From Clostridiales bacterium (GTDB taxonomy: Bacteria; Bacillota; Clostridia; Oscillospirales; CAG-272), in assembly GCA_016288155.1 (NCBI GenBank), contig JAEEYP010000084.1, forward strand, positions 1 to 47,147: a stretch of 47,147 nt of DNA. Direction: 5' to 3'. Positions 1-8,357 of the stretch are shown here, in pieces. The notes under the pieces were generated by a model. The model saw only the letters and a program-made list of their open reading frames with translations. It was not told where the DNA came from and ran no database searches. Within the stretch, counting starts at the first letter, position 1. Each line of letters begins with the position of its first letter. Both the position numbers and the translations under genes were made by a program.

Positions 1-1
1 A

Positions 2-142
2 GATCCTGTACTTGTTGATTCGATTCTATTTCGGATCATTCAGATCGCTGAAAGCAACAGCAAACTGACCGATGCCTTCAAAAACGAACATAAAGAGGTT
101 CCCTGGCTGGCCATCAAAGGAATGCGAAACATAATCGTACAG
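2..142 (+). pseudogene. HepT-like (DUF86) toxin fragment, cut off at both ends
   Basis: The frame starting at base 2 reads as the C-terminal half of a HepT-type ribonuclease/nucleotidyl-modified toxin: FRIIQIAES, then LTDAFK, then VPWLAIKGMRNIIV. In the family the last block continues with His-Asp-Tyr, the end of the RX4-6H catalytic motif. Here the sequence becomes Q-D-R and then loses all resemblance, so the His is absent and the fragment ends at about base 142. The 5' part lies outside the window. HepT normally pairs with a MNT-type minimal nucleotidyltransferase; none is visible here, although it could lie upstream. The open frame runs on to 487 only as a chance reading of the next fragment. 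The family assignment rests on the recognised motif order; loss of function is an inference. Confidence 0.7.
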
Positions 143-143
143 G

Positions 144-464
144 ACCGATGCAGACGGGTACGGCTATACGCTCCAGTACCTGCAGGGCTCGGGGGCATGC
201 TACGTCCGTCATTCGGCTGCCGTTCTGCCGTACGGGATCCGCTGGATCTCCCGGACGGGGGACGAGGACTCCATGGGGATGATCCTGCCCGCCACCCGCG
301 AGCATCTCGGATACCGCTGCGCAAAGGAAAACGGACAGATGCGGTATCTGCCGCCGCACGGCGCGGCTTCGTGGAAGATCGAGCTCGGCTTCCTCGCAGA
401 GGAAGAGACTGCCCCGGTACGGGAGAAGATCGGACGGCTGCTCGGAGCGGATCGGATCGGGTAA
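144..464 (+). pseudogene. C-terminal fragment of a mutarotase-like (aldose 1-epimerase/DUF4432-type) protein
   Basis: In the third frame, directly after the HepT fragment, an open stretch reads TDADGYGYTLQYLQGS, continues through YGIRWISRTGDEDS and ILPATREHLGYRCAKENG, and ends with a natural-looking C-terminus around GAASWKIELGFL and a TAA at 462-464. The short beta-strand-rich pattern and the LPATREH block resemble the C-terminal part of proteins with a galactose-mutarotase-like fold. There is a stop codon in this frame at 132-134, no ribosome-binding site and no plausible start at the junction, so it is a 5'-truncated remnant. The exact family is uncertain. Confidence 0.4.
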
Positions 465-472
465 GACGCCTG

Positions 473-518
473 TCGGTCCGGGGCTGAAAACCGACGCCTT
501 TTGCATCCCACGGACCGA
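473..518. terminator. Weak inverted repeat between convergent genes
   Basis: An 8-base arm TCGGTCCG at 473-480 pairs with CGGACCGA at 511-518 across a 30-base loop. It lies between the mutarotase-like fragment and the convergent AraC gene, with a short T-run (531-536) downstream. It may act as a terminator, but the loop is long. Confidence 0.25.
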
Positions 519-536
519 TCCCGTTTACGCGTTTTT

Positions 537-1445
537 TCACTTCGGATAGATCCCTGACTGCAGCACTTCGTCTCCTTCGCACCGCTTGCGGTATTCGTTC
601 GGCGTCATGCCGAACACTGCGCGGAATTCATGATAAAAAACCGTTCTGGAAGAAAAACCGGTTGCCTCCACAATCTTGCTGACCGGGACATCCGACTGGC
701 GGAGCATTTCCACGGCGACGGACATTCGCTTGGCGGAGATCATCTGATGCAGCGTGGCATTGTACCGTTTCCGGACGATCCTGGCCAGCTGCCGCGGGCA
801 GATATGAAGTCTCTGCGCGATATCCGCCGCGGTAAGATCCCGCATGTATTCTATGTTTATGATTTTGTCCAGACGGTAAAACCGTACCAGCTTACTGTCC
901 TGAATCGGCGCTTCAAGCTGTTCGCTCCTCTGAACGAGCCGATGCTCTTCCGAGAGCTTCCCGAGCAGGAACAGCAAATGCAGTCCGAGCAGAAAGCGGT
1001 AGTTGCTGCGGCAGTTTTGACGGATCTCAAACGCACAGGAGATCAGCTCTCCGGCATCATGAAATACCAGAATATGACGGACGGAGAGGAAAGGAGCAAG
1101 CAGGCTGTACAGATCCTGACACTCCCGCGCCGCCTGCCTGCGGAAGGAAAACGATATCGTCGTTCCGCTGCCGTCGTCCCGCTCCGTCATGCGGTAATGC
1201 GGGATAAAGGCCGGAACGATCGCCGCGTCGCCCGGATGCAGTACGGACACGTCGTCGCTGCATCGAATCTGCAGCTGATCCCGACGGCACACGAATAATT
1301 CCAAAGACGCATGGGTATGTACGACGGCGGGCGGTATCGGTTCGGAGGATCGCCTGTTTTCCGCCGAAGCCTTTTCTATCATGATCTCCAGGATCACGTT
1401 TTCCGCGGTGACGCTGAACTGATAGTATTCCGCATTATCGTTCAT
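537..1445 (-). CDS. AraC-family transcriptional regulator
   Basis: A 302-residue protein with an N-terminal cupin-like sensing half (about 1-180; HTHASLELF near residue 45 and HPGDAAIVPAFIPHY near residue 75 are typical of the AraC sugar-binding cupin) and a C-terminal double helix-turn-helix domain (about 195-295). The HTH part has the family hallmarks: LTAADIAQRLHICPRQLARI for the first HTH and VSKIVEATGFSSRTVFYHEFRAVFGMTPNEYRK for the second. The ATG is preceded by a GGAG site and a good sigma-A promoter. Such regulators usually control sugar-utilisation genes nearby. The plus-strand cluster beginning at about 1618 is a candidate target, but no operator can be assigned. Confidence 0.93.
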   Translation of the reverse strand: MNDNAEYYQFSVTAENVILEIMIEKASAENRRSSEPIPPAVVHTHASLELFVCRRDQLQIRCSDDVSVLHPGDAAIVPAFIPHYRMTERDDGSGTTISFSFRRQAARECQDLYSLLAPFLSVRHILVFHDAGELISCAFEIRQNCRSNYRFLLGLHLLFLLGKLSEEHRLVQRSEQLEAPIQDSKLVRFYRLDKIINIEYMRDLTAADIAQRLHICPRQLARIVRKRYNATLHQMISAKRMSVAVEMLRQSDVPVSKIVEATGFSSRTVFYHEFRAVFGMTPNEYRKRCEGDEVLQSGIYPK

Positions 1446-1477
1446 ATCTTTTCTCCATCCCGGTCATACATACGTTT

Positions 1478-1506
1478 ACTATAACACAGATCCGTTTTTT
1501 TGTCAA
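1478..1506 (-). promoter_or_regulatory. Sigma-A promoter of the AraC regulator
   Basis: On the minus strand TTGACA (1501-1506), a 17-base spacer and TATAGT (1478-1483) precede the AraC start by about 33 bases. Confidence 0.75.
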
Positions 1507-1558
1507 TACGCTGTATCAAAAACAGACATTGTCGGCAAAAAGACTGCAGGAATTGTTA

Positions 1559-1587
1559 TTTTCAGATACGAAAGCATGGAGTATACT
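1559..1587 (+). promoter_or_regulatory. Candidate promoter of the 1618-7816 cluster
   Basis: TTTTCA (1559-1564), 17 bases, TATACT (1582-1587). The -10 is good and the -35 weak. It points into the plus-strand cluster whose first frame is a remnant, so it may now drive the downstream acetyltransferase and lipoprotein genes. Confidence 0.45.
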
Positions 1588-1617
1588 AAATATTGATCGT
1601 TACTGATACCGGTATTT

Positions 1618-2104
1618 GTGAAGAAAGGCGGATGTATCACGGAACGTACAGAAGTGATCGTCAGCGATCTTGCGGCCGCCGCGCGGGAAAAGGACAGGCT
1701 GTCCGACACGGGATCGTCGGACCGCTGGAGAGTGCTGCCCTACGAAACGGGCGCCGCCTCCGGGAATCTTCTTCTCGCCGCAGGGATCCCGGCGTACCGC
1801 GCCATAGCCGACCGGTACGGCGTCGACTTCTTCTCGGAGATCCGGTGGGAGAGCAACTGCCGCGTCGAGGAATACGTAAAGGCCGCAAAGCAGATCTACG
1901 CCGCGGGAGGAAAAGCGATCGCGCTCTGGGATACCTATCCGAACCGCGCGATCCATCCGGCGGAGTGGGACGCCGTCTCCCGGCTCGGCGACCCGGCCTG
2001 CGCCGCCGGAATGCCCGAAGATACGGCGGCGTGCCACACCATCCACAGGATTCTCTCTGGGCGAAAAGGACATGCGGTACGTGCACCCCAACTGGGTCGG
2101 ATGA
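1618..2104 (+). pseudogene. Frameshifted C-terminal remnant of a TIM-barrel-like (glycosidase-type) protein
   Basis: Frame 1 from a GTG at 1618 reads a coherent protein: SGNLLLAAGIPAYRAIADRY, FSEIRWESNCRVEEYVKAA, then KAIALWDTYPNRAIHPAEWD and VSRLGD. Around 2047-2055 the sense moves to frame 2, which reads FSLGEKDMRYVHPNWVG and stops at 2102-2104; VHPNW-Gly endings are typical of true C-termini in this kind of protein. Frame 1 instead runs on to a nonsense tail ending at 2166. The N-terminus also looks abrupt and lacks a ribosome-binding site in frame. I read it as a 5'-truncated, frameshifted remnant. Glycan-enzyme ancestry is inferred from the Trp/Arg-rich barrel-like pattern and from the truncated N-terminal piece at 22815-23057; the precise family is unknown. 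Confidence 0.5.
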
Positions 2105-2237
2105 GGAATGTCCTTTCCGGCGCATTCCGTTCATCCGCCGTCCGTCTTCGCATCTGCCGATCATGACCTTCTTCGCTCCGACGCCCGCGGGACGCCGGAA
2201 TTTTCCGAATACACCGATCCATCATAACGGAGGCGCC

Positions 2238-3092
2238 ATGAAAGAAGAAAAAAACGTCAGCACCGTGCGGTGCGCCGACATCGTCGGCGCGCTGCGGGAG
2301 GTCGAGGTAAGAGAAGGCGACATTCTCCTGATCCACTCGTCGCTGAAAAGCTTCGGCTACGTCGAAGGCGGCGCGATGAGCGTGATCGAGGCGGCCAAAG
2401 CGGCCGTCGGCGAGGAGGGGACCGTCGTCTTCCCGACACTCGTGCAGCGCGACTTCGGGCACGCGTACAAAAACTGGGACAAGGACGCCACGCCGTCCGA
2501 CGTCGGGATGATCACGGAGGTGTTCCGCACGCTTCCCGGCACGCTCCGCAGCGATCAGGCGACGCATTCCGTCGCCGCGCAGGGCAGACGGGCCGCGTGG
2601 CTGACCGGAGAACACACGGAATACGGCCCGCGGATGGGGATCTTCGGCGACTACTGCTTCTCGTACGCTTCTCCCTGGCAGAAGATGTATATGGAAAACG
2701 CGAAGATCGTCTTCATCGGCGTAAAGACGCTCTACAATACGATGAAGCATTTCGCCGAATACGCGCTCGTCGAGTATTATCTGAACAGGATCTCCCCCGT
2801 CGGGAAAAAATGCGCGGCCATGAAAGAAGTCGCGACCTACCGGTACTTCGAGTTCGGCGAGCCGCGGGGCGTCTGGCCGTTTCACAATACCGACAAAACG
2901 GACGACCTTCTGAGATCCCGCGGTCTCATCCGATACGCGCAGTGCGGCGGCTCGCTCTTCACCATGATCGAAGCGGGATCCTACGTCGACACGGTATCCG
3001 CGGCGTTCAGGGCCGCGCCCGAGGAATGGTTTGACGACGGTTTCATCGCCTGGCTGAAAAAATACGATCTGATAAAATACGATCTGATATGA
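2238..3092 (+). CDS. AAC(3)-family aminoglycoside N-acetyltransferase-like protein
   Basis: A 284-residue protein of the antibiotic acetyltransferase family (YokD/AAC(3)/FrbF fold), which transfers acetyl from acetyl-CoA to an amino group. Hallmarks visible are LLIHSSLKSFG (residues 30-40), the TxxxPxL-type stretch VVFPTLVQRDF, the catalytic-type THSVAAQG (T109-H110) and the substrate-side GVKTLYNTMKHFAEY with N167. Length matches the family. Start is set by GGAGG eight bases upstream of the ATG. The gene ends 16 bases before the amidohydrolase start, so the two are probably co-transcribed. Many chromosomal members in Clostridia do not confer resistance and may acetylate an amino sugar or a metabolite; the neighbourhood of an amidohydrolase and a solute-binding protein favours a metabolic role. 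Confidence 0.85.
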   Translation: MKEEKNVSTVRCADIVGALREVEVREGDILLIHSSLKSFGYVEGGAMSVIEAAKAAVGEEGTVVFPTLVQRDFGHAYKNWDKDATPSDVGMITEVFRTLPGTLRSDQATHSVAAQGRRAAWLTGEHTEYGPRMGIFGDYCFSYASPWQKMYMENAKIVFIGVKTLYNTMKHFAEYALVEYYLNRISPVGKKCAAMKEVATYRYFEFGEPRGVWPFHNTDKTDDLLRSRGLIRYAQCGGSLFTMIEAGSYVDTVSAAFRAAPEEWFDDGFIAWLKKYDLIKYDLI

Positions 3093-3108
3093 AATGGGAG
3101 GTACCACC

Positions 3109-4011
3109 ATGTTCATCGACATCCACGCGCACGCCTACCGCATCAAAGCGCCGCTCTATCCGTTCTGCACGCCGGAGGAGCTGATCGCGGAATACGACAA
3201 GTACGGCATCGAAAAGGGCGTCGTGCAGCCCATCGTCAGCCCGGAGATCTACATGCCGCAGGCGAACGAGGACATCCTCGAGATGTGCGCCAAGTACCCG
3301 GATCGCTTGATCCCGTTCTGCAACATCGACCCGCGCGCCATGACGAACTCCCCGCGCGCGCCGCTCGGTCAGCTCATCCGCCACTACAAGGAAGCCGGGT
3401 GCAAGGGCATCGGCGAGGTCATGCCGAATCTGCCGCTGCTCGATCCGCTCGTCCAGAATCTTTTCCTCTGCGCCGAGGAGGAGGGCATGTCGATCACCTA
3501 CGACGGCTCCGCCCAGCTCGGCGGGGATTTCGGGCTCTACGACGATCCCGGCCTGCCGCAGCTTGAGTTCACGCTCCAAACCTTCCCGAACCTGATCATC
3601 TTCGGGCACGGCCCGGTATTCTGGAACGAGATCGCAAAGCTCGAGACGCCGGCAGAGCGCGGCGTGTATTTCAGCTTCAAGGGACAGCAGCTGAGCGGCT
3701 GGCTGCCGAAGACGAAGATCAAAGAAGAAGGCGTCGTGCCGAAGCTTTTCCGCCGCTACCCGAACCTCATGGGCGACCTCTCCGACTTCACGGCGTACAA
3801 CGCCTTCGCGCGCGACGAGGAATACGGGTCGAAGTTCATGGAGGAGTTTCAGGACCGTCTCTTCTTCGGTACGGACATGTGTTTCCCCGGCATGCGGGTC
3901 GATCTGCCGGCGCTCATGCTGAAATGGCGCGGAGAGGGCCGCATCAGCGAGGCTGCGTTCCAAAAGATCGCGCGCGAAAACGCCGTCCGGTTCCTCGGGC
4001 TCGAGGGATAA
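3109..4011 (+). CDS. Amidohydrolase 2 family metal-dependent hydrolase
   Basis: A 300-residue TIM-barrel hydrolase of the amidohydrolase-2/ACMSD-like type. The N-terminal metal ligands sit in FIDIHAHAY (His6 and His8), a further His in FGHGPVFW (near residue 165), and the C-terminal barrel Asp in LFFGTDMCFPG (near 260). The family hydrolyses or decarboxylates small cyclic or aromatic acids, lactones and amides in the cytoplasm; the substrate here cannot be read. Start ATG 3109 has GGGAGG at 3096-3101; the in-frame ATG at 3094 overlaps this site and is less likely. It follows the acetyltransferase almost directly and precedes a solute-binding lipoprotein by 54 bases, suggesting one operon. Confidence 0.85.
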   Translation: MFIDIHAHAYRIKAPLYPFCTPEELIAEYDKYGIEKGVVQPIVSPEIYMPQANEDILEMCAKYPDRLIPFCNIDPRAMTNSPRAPLGQLIRHYKEAGCKGIGEVMPNLPLLDPLVQNLFLCAEEEGMSITYDGSAQLGGDFGLYDDPGLPQLEFTLQTFPNLIIFGHGPVFWNEIAKLETPAERGVYFSFKGQQLSGWLPKTKIKEEGVVPKLFRRYPNLMGDLSDFTAYNAFARDEEYGSKFMEEFQDRLFFGTDMCFPGMRVDLPALMLKWRGEGRISEAAFQKIARENAVRFLGLEG

Positions 4012-4065
4012 GCGAGATTCGGAAACAGCAGCGTCCGCTGCGGAAATATACAGGAGAATATAGCA

Positions 4066-5538
4066 ATGAAACGGATATCTTCCCTCGTTCTTGCCTGTCT
4101 GATGCTCGTTCCCCTCGCCGCATGCGGCGGCAAGCCCGCCGAGACGGAACCGGTCACGGAGGCGGAGCCCGACAGACCGCTGAGCGAGACGGAAAAGGTG
4201 CTCGCCCGTTTCCCGAAGAAGGATTTCGACGGCGCGTCTTATCACGTTCTATACGCTTCCGATATGTTTGAGTTTTTCGCTGAAGACCTGTCCGGAGAGC
4301 TTCTGAACGACGAGATCTTCGAGAGGAACGCGATGATCGAGGAAAACTACGGTGTCGTCGTCAGCGCGGAAAAACTCGGCGAGACCTATAACGGCACCGG
4401 TACCGAGCTGACCCGGCGCGTCCGCGCCGATTCACTCGCCTGGGAGTGCGCCTATCAGGTGGTCGGCGATCCTCCGCTTTTCGCCGACGGGATGGCGAGA
4501 GACGGACTTTTCCACAATCTATACGACATGCCGTGGATCGATCTGGATCAGCCGTATTGGGATCCGTACGCCGCCGAATCGTATTCGTTCGCGGACAGAC
4601 TGTACTTCACGGCAAGCTCCTACGTGCTCTCCAATTACGCCGAAGCGCACTGCCTTTTCTTCAACAAGAAAATGGCGGACGATCTGTCGATCCCCGATCT
4701 GTACGAAACGGTCTGGGCAGGTGAATGGACGCTCGACAGGATGGCGGAATACAGCGCGCGGGGATACCGGGACATGGACGGCAACGGTCGGGTCGATTTC
4801 TACAACTCGACCGACACGTGGGGCACCGTGTTCTGGCATCCGCAGTGGTTCCCTATCTTCCTGACCGGCCTCGGATATAAGTACTCGCACAAGGACGAAG
4901 ACGGGAATTTCGTTCTCGATATCGAAAACGAGGAAAACCTCCGGATCGCGGAAGCGGCGCGCAAGCTCTATCCGTCCAGCATCGTGAGCCATAACTGGGA
5001 ATCCATCGGCGAACCGAGCAGGCTGCTCAGTGTGGCGGGCGATTTCCTCTTCTACGACAACAACGCACTGTTCTATTTCAGTTCGATCAAAGCTGATATG
5101 ACGGATGCGCCGGAGTACGGCATCCTGCCGCCGCCGAAGCTGAACGAGGAACAGGAAAACTACATTACCTCGACGTTTCTCCCCGGGGCCATTATGGTGC
5201 CCGTCGTCCTCGGCGAGGAAGAAATCGACCGCACCGGATTCCTTCTGGAGGTCTTCTCCGCCCTGTCCGAGGTGACGACGCTCCCGACCTATATCGAAAA
5301 GGTTCTCGAGTACAAGAAATCGCCGGATCCGGATTCGACGCGCGTGCTGCAGATGCTGCTCAAGAACGTCCAGTACGATCTCGTGTACCAACTGAATCTC
5401 GGCAACTATTTCATCAAACTCTTCTACTTCTTCCAGACCGGCGAGTCATATGCGAGAGACGCCGTACGAGCGAAGCCGGTGATCCTGTTTGAATTCAAAC
5501 AGATCGAGAATGCGTACAGATCCCACGCCCTGGACTGA
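4066..5538 (+). CDS. Extracellular solute-binding lipoprotein (ABC importer family 1 type)
   Basis: A 490-residue lipoprotein. The signal peptide MKRISSLVLACLMLVPLAAC ends in an LAAC lipobox, with the acylated Cys at position 20, followed by a Glu/Pro/Thr linker. The mature part has the pattern of sugar-type solute-binding proteins: FDGASYHVLYAS, ELLNDEIFERNAMIEENYGV near residue 75, LFFNKKMADDLSIPDLYETV, WTLDRMAEY, and an Asp-rich DMDGNGRVDFYN that looks like a calcium loop. It would capture an oligosaccharide outside the membrane and deliver it to a permease. No permease or ATPase gene is nearby, so it is an orphan component. AGGAGA lies in front of the ATG. Confidence 0.85.
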   Translation: MKRISSLVLACLMLVPLAACGGKPAETEPVTEAEPDRPLSETEKVLARFPKKDFDGASYHVLYASDMFEFFAEDLSGELLNDEIFERNAMIEENYGVVVSAEKLGETYNGTGTELTRRVRADSLAWECAYQVVGDPPLFADGMARDGLFHNLYDMPWIDLDQPYWDPYAAESYSFADRLYFTASSYVLSNYAEAHCLFFNKKMADDLSIPDLYETVWAGEWTLDRMAEYSARGYRDMDGNGRVDFYNSTDTWGTVFWHPQWFPIFLTGLGYKYSHKDEDGNFVLDIENEENLRIAEAARKLYPSSIVSHNWESIGEPSRLLSVAGDFLFYDNNALFYFSSIKADMTDAPEYGILPPPKLNEEQENYITSTFLPGAIMVPVVLGEEEIDRTGFLLEVFSALSEVTTLPTYIEKVLEYKKSPDPDSTRVLQMLLKNVQYDLVYQLNLGNYFIKLFYFFQTGESYARDAVRAKPVILFEFKQIENAYRSHALD

Positions 5539-5734
5539 ACCGCGAAAAACAAAACAGCCGATACCTTCCCTTCATATGTTTCATGACGACTTCGACACGC
5601 ACGCTTCCAACGTCAAGCAATACAGCACTGGCATGGAGAAAAAGAACGACGATATCCACCAAGCGTACTGGGATCACACCAACGAGTAAGCGAACGCCGA
5701 ACGATAATACGATAACCGATAAAGGAGAGTTTCC

Positions 5735-7816
5735 ATGAAAATGAAAAAACTGTTTGTCCTGTTCCTCAACATGGCGATGCTGCTGCCGCTCGCCGCGTGC
5801 GGGGGATCCTCCCCCGAGGCGGAGCCCGGCGCATCCGACACGGACGCCGAGCCTGCCCGGACGCTGTCTGCCGCGGAGGAACAGATGCTCGCCCGCTATA
5901 AGGAGTGGACTCTCGAAGGCGATCCCTACGGCGTCTCCAGTTTCCTTGAGGCGGAGTTCCGTCTGCAGGCATACCGCTGTCAGGACAAGGCGGAGCTGTA
6001 TGCCGTCGTGGCGAACAACGTATCTCCCTTCGAAGCGGAGGTCAGCTTCAAGGAACGCTGGAACGGTTCCGTCCCCTGCGATCCCATCCGCGTCACTCTC
6101 CGGCCGGGCGTGAACGTGATCCCCGTCGATATAGCAGGATGGGAGAACGGGGAATACCGCGCGCAGCTTCGGCTCATGGGTGATGACGCGCCTGCCAAGG
6201 GCGGGCTGTCGCGGCTCCTGCGCATCGACCGGATCGAGAAAGCCGTTCCGCCCGAACGTTTTGACGGCATGAGCGGCAAGCGTCTCTACTTCCCCGACGA
6301 TTGGTATCTGGAAAGCCATGAAGGACTGGAATTCACGATGTTCGAGCCGGAGGTGCAGTATCTGGATTTCCCGCGCATCACCAATCCGGACGCTTATATC
6401 AAGCTCGGCTCCACCATGTACTGGCTGAAGGACGGCAGGCTCGCCATCACGTTCAATGAATACACCTACGAATGGAAGCACGCCGGCACGTGCTACGCCG
6501 CCTGCACGCCGGGCGTATGGGACTGGGTCCTGATCGACGAGCCGAAGGCGGACGAGATCGAAATGACGAACGGCGCGGAGATGAGCCGTCTGCAGGGCAC
6601 GTCCCTGTATGAGGGCTGGTCCGTACCCGGAAGCGACGCCGTGATCCGCATGTACGATCCCGAAAAGGACGGCCCCGTGAATCTGGCGGAAGTCCGCGTG
6701 CAGTACGTCGGCTACGAGGCGCGGGACTGGGGCGTAGTCAAGCCGGAAGCGCAGTCCACCTGGCCGCTGTGGAAAAAGGGAGACGAGTATCTCGTGCTCT
6801 CGGACCAGCCTCTTCTGGTGGACAATATCAGCACTGTGAACGGTTTTGAAGCACTCACCGACAGCAACGACAACCACGCCGGACAATGGCTCTCCTCCGA
6901 CGGAAAGACGCTCTATTTCGTGTGTGCCCATCTGCTGCGGCGCTATGCGCCCTTCGTAGACGAATATGACAACTTCCCGCTGATCTCCCGCATCCTCACC
7001 GTCTTCTACACGCACGACGGTGTCAACTGGGAACGGCACTACTACTCTCTCCCCGATGAGACGGATACGCCGGATCTGCAGCACTACGGTTCCGATCTCT
7101 ACCATGCGCCCAAAGGGAACGACCTGATGGTCGGCTTCATGATGCCCTACAACGCCCACACCCAGCAATTCTACATGGAGCTCACGTGGAGCTGGAACGG
7201 CGTGGAGTGGAACCGCTTCGAAGGGCACAAGCCGTGGATCGGCAACGGCGAACCGGACGAGCCGGCCTTCGGCGTCATCAACATGCACGGTCACATCGTC
7301 GAGAAGGACGGCGTCATCTACCATGAGATCGGCTGGGTGACCCCGGCGCCGCATTTCTCGGGAGATCTCATTAACGCGCCCGGACTCGGCGGAAAGATCA
7401 CGGGCGAGCAGATCCGCGAAGCCTTTGAGAGCCGCGGCGTCAGTACGAACTGGCCCTTTTGGGATTACTACGGCTCGTGGGACAAACTGGCGGAGTCGTG
7501 GAACACGTTAAGCGCCACCTGCGGCGTCGCCGTGTACCGCAAGGGCGGCCTCTTCGGCGCCGTTTCCGGTAAGAATGGCGGATCCTTTACGACGCGGTCC
7601 CTGGCGGCTGAAGGGAAACTTGCCGTCAATATCAAGGTAAACGACGGCGGCTATGCCAGATTCACGCTGCTGGACGCGGACGGCAAGGTCTTCGCCGAGA
7701 AGGAGATCGTCGGCGACGGCGTCGCTCTGCCTCTCTTCGATACGCTTCCCGCCGGTTACTTCCGCATCCGCGCCGAGCTGAAGGACGCCGTCCTCTACAC
7801 GCTGAATTTCGAGTAA
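5735..7816 (+). CDS. Large secreted lipoprotein, possibly a sialidase/BNR-type beta-propeller
   Basis: A 693-residue lipoprotein: MKMKKLFVLFLNMAMLLPLAACGG with an LAAC lipobox, then a low-complexity Glu/Ala/Pro linker. Residues about 170-600 contain repeated Trp- and Asp-rich strand patterns such as MYWLKDGRLAITFNEYTYEW, HAGQWLSSDGKTLYFVC and VFYTHDGVNWERHYYSLPD, which resemble the Asp-box style of exo-glycosidase beta-propellers. The last 100 residues form a beta-sandwich-like tail (RFTLLDADGKVFAEKEI). A propeller that binds or cleaves a glycan is plausible, but I do not recognise a catalytic signature. RBS AAAGGAGAG. It follows the solute-binding gene by 196 bases in the same direction and probably serves the same substrate. 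Confidence 0.65.
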   Translation: MKMKKLFVLFLNMAMLLPLAACGGSSPEAEPGASDTDAEPARTLSAAEEQMLARYKEWTLEGDPYGVSSFLEAEFRLQAYRCQDKAELYAVVANNVSPFEAEVSFKERWNGSVPCDPIRVTLRPGVNVIPVDIAGWENGEYRAQLRLMGDDAPAKGGLSRLLRIDRIEKAVPPERFDGMSGKRLYFPDDWYLESHEGLEFTMFEPEVQYLDFPRITNPDAYIKLGSTMYWLKDGRLAITFNEYTYEWKHAGTCYAACTPGVWDWVLIDEPKADEIEMTNGAEMSRLQGTSLYEGWSVPGSDAVIRMYDPEKDGPVNLAEVRVQYVGYEARDWGVVKPEAQSTWPLWKKGDEYLVLSDQPLLVDNISTVNGFEALTDSNDNHAGQWLSSDGKTLYFVCAHLLRRYAPFVDEYDNFPLISRILTVFYTHDGVNWERHYYSLPDETDTPDLQHYGSDLYHAPKGNDLMVGFMMPYNAHTQQFYMELTWSWNGVEWNRFEGHKPWIGNGEPDEPAFGVINMHGHIVEKDGVIYHEIGWVTPAPHFSGDLINAPGLGGKITGEQIREAFESRGVSTNWPFWDYYGSWDKLAESWNTLSATCGVAVYRKGGLFGAVSGKNGGSFTTRSLAAEGKLAVNIKVNDGGYARFTLLDADGKVFAEKEIVGDGVALPLFDTLPAGYFRIRAELKDAVLYTLNFE

Positions 7817-7884
7817 GCCTTCCCTGCCGAAGACGCCGCCTGGCGCGTACAAAATTGAGCGGCAGAGAATCCTTTGAATTGCCT

Positions 7885-8100
7885 TCAACCGAAGCCGAAT
7901 TCTTCAGTGCAGTTCTCCATCTGTACGACTGCAAGTGTCTTGCCGAGCGGAGCGAGAATCATCAGAACCGTCCTGAGCTGCGGGCTCGTTCGACCGGATT
8001 CCAACCGAGCTATGACGGGTTGCTTGACTCCGCTGAGGACCTCGAGTCCCTTTTGACCGATTGATAATACCCCGACGTTCTGATAAAATAGTATAGGCAA
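7885..8100 (-). pseudogene. Remnant of an XRE/HigA-type antitoxin HTH
   Basis: The minus strand reads SIGQKGLEVLSGVKQPVIAR, then LESGRTSPQLRTVLMILAPLGKTLAVV and a short tail. This is the second half of an XRE helix-turn-helix as found in HigA/RelB-linked antitoxins (family form: SGVKQPxIARxExGxTxPxLxTVLKxLAPLGKTLAVVP). The normal N-terminal 30-40 residues and first helix are missing; the open frame starts with a TTG and unrelated residues, and no ribosome-binding site is present. No toxin gene of HigB/RelE type is beside it. I interpret it as a decayed antitoxin gene. Confidence 0.65.
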
Positions 8101-8204
8101 AGGTACTATTTGCTAATCACAGCTCCTTCACGATTGCGGCGCCATTCGCCGTATGCTCATCGCCTCGATAAATACGACGAAAGAAAATTATAACTAAAAT
8201 GGAT

Positions 8205-8232
8205 AAAAAAGCACGTGTGAGCGTGCTTTTTT
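8205..8232. terminator. Bidirectional intrinsic terminator
   Basis: AAAAAAGCACG (8205-8215), a six-base loop and CGTGCTTTTTT (8222-8232) form a perfect 11-bp stem with A and T tails, able to stop transcription in both directions. Confidence 0.85.
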
Positions 8233-8320
8233 CAATGAAAAATGAAAACGGGTGAGCGAGAGCAAGGGGCATATTAAACAGATGGTTTATAAAATCAACC
8301 TATTATCAACATAGCGGTTA

Positions 8321-8349
8321 TTGTATTACGGCGGAAGTCACGTTATAAT
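8321..8349 (+). promoter_or_regulatory. Sigma-A promoter of the XRE regulator
   Basis: TTGTAT (8321-8326), 17 bases, consensus TATAAT (8344-8349), about 49 bases before the ATG at 8398. Confidence 0.8.
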
Positions 8350-8357
8350 ATAAACGG

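Noticed and set aside
2238-3092. Acquired aminoglycoside resistance gene
   Set aside because: No integron, IS or plasmid features are adjacent, base composition matches the neighbours, and the operon context is metabolic.
5489-5689. Short open frame between the solute-binding protein and the next lipoprotein
   Set aside because: It overlaps the end of the real gene in another frame, has no ribosome-binding site and an amino-acid pattern that looks random.
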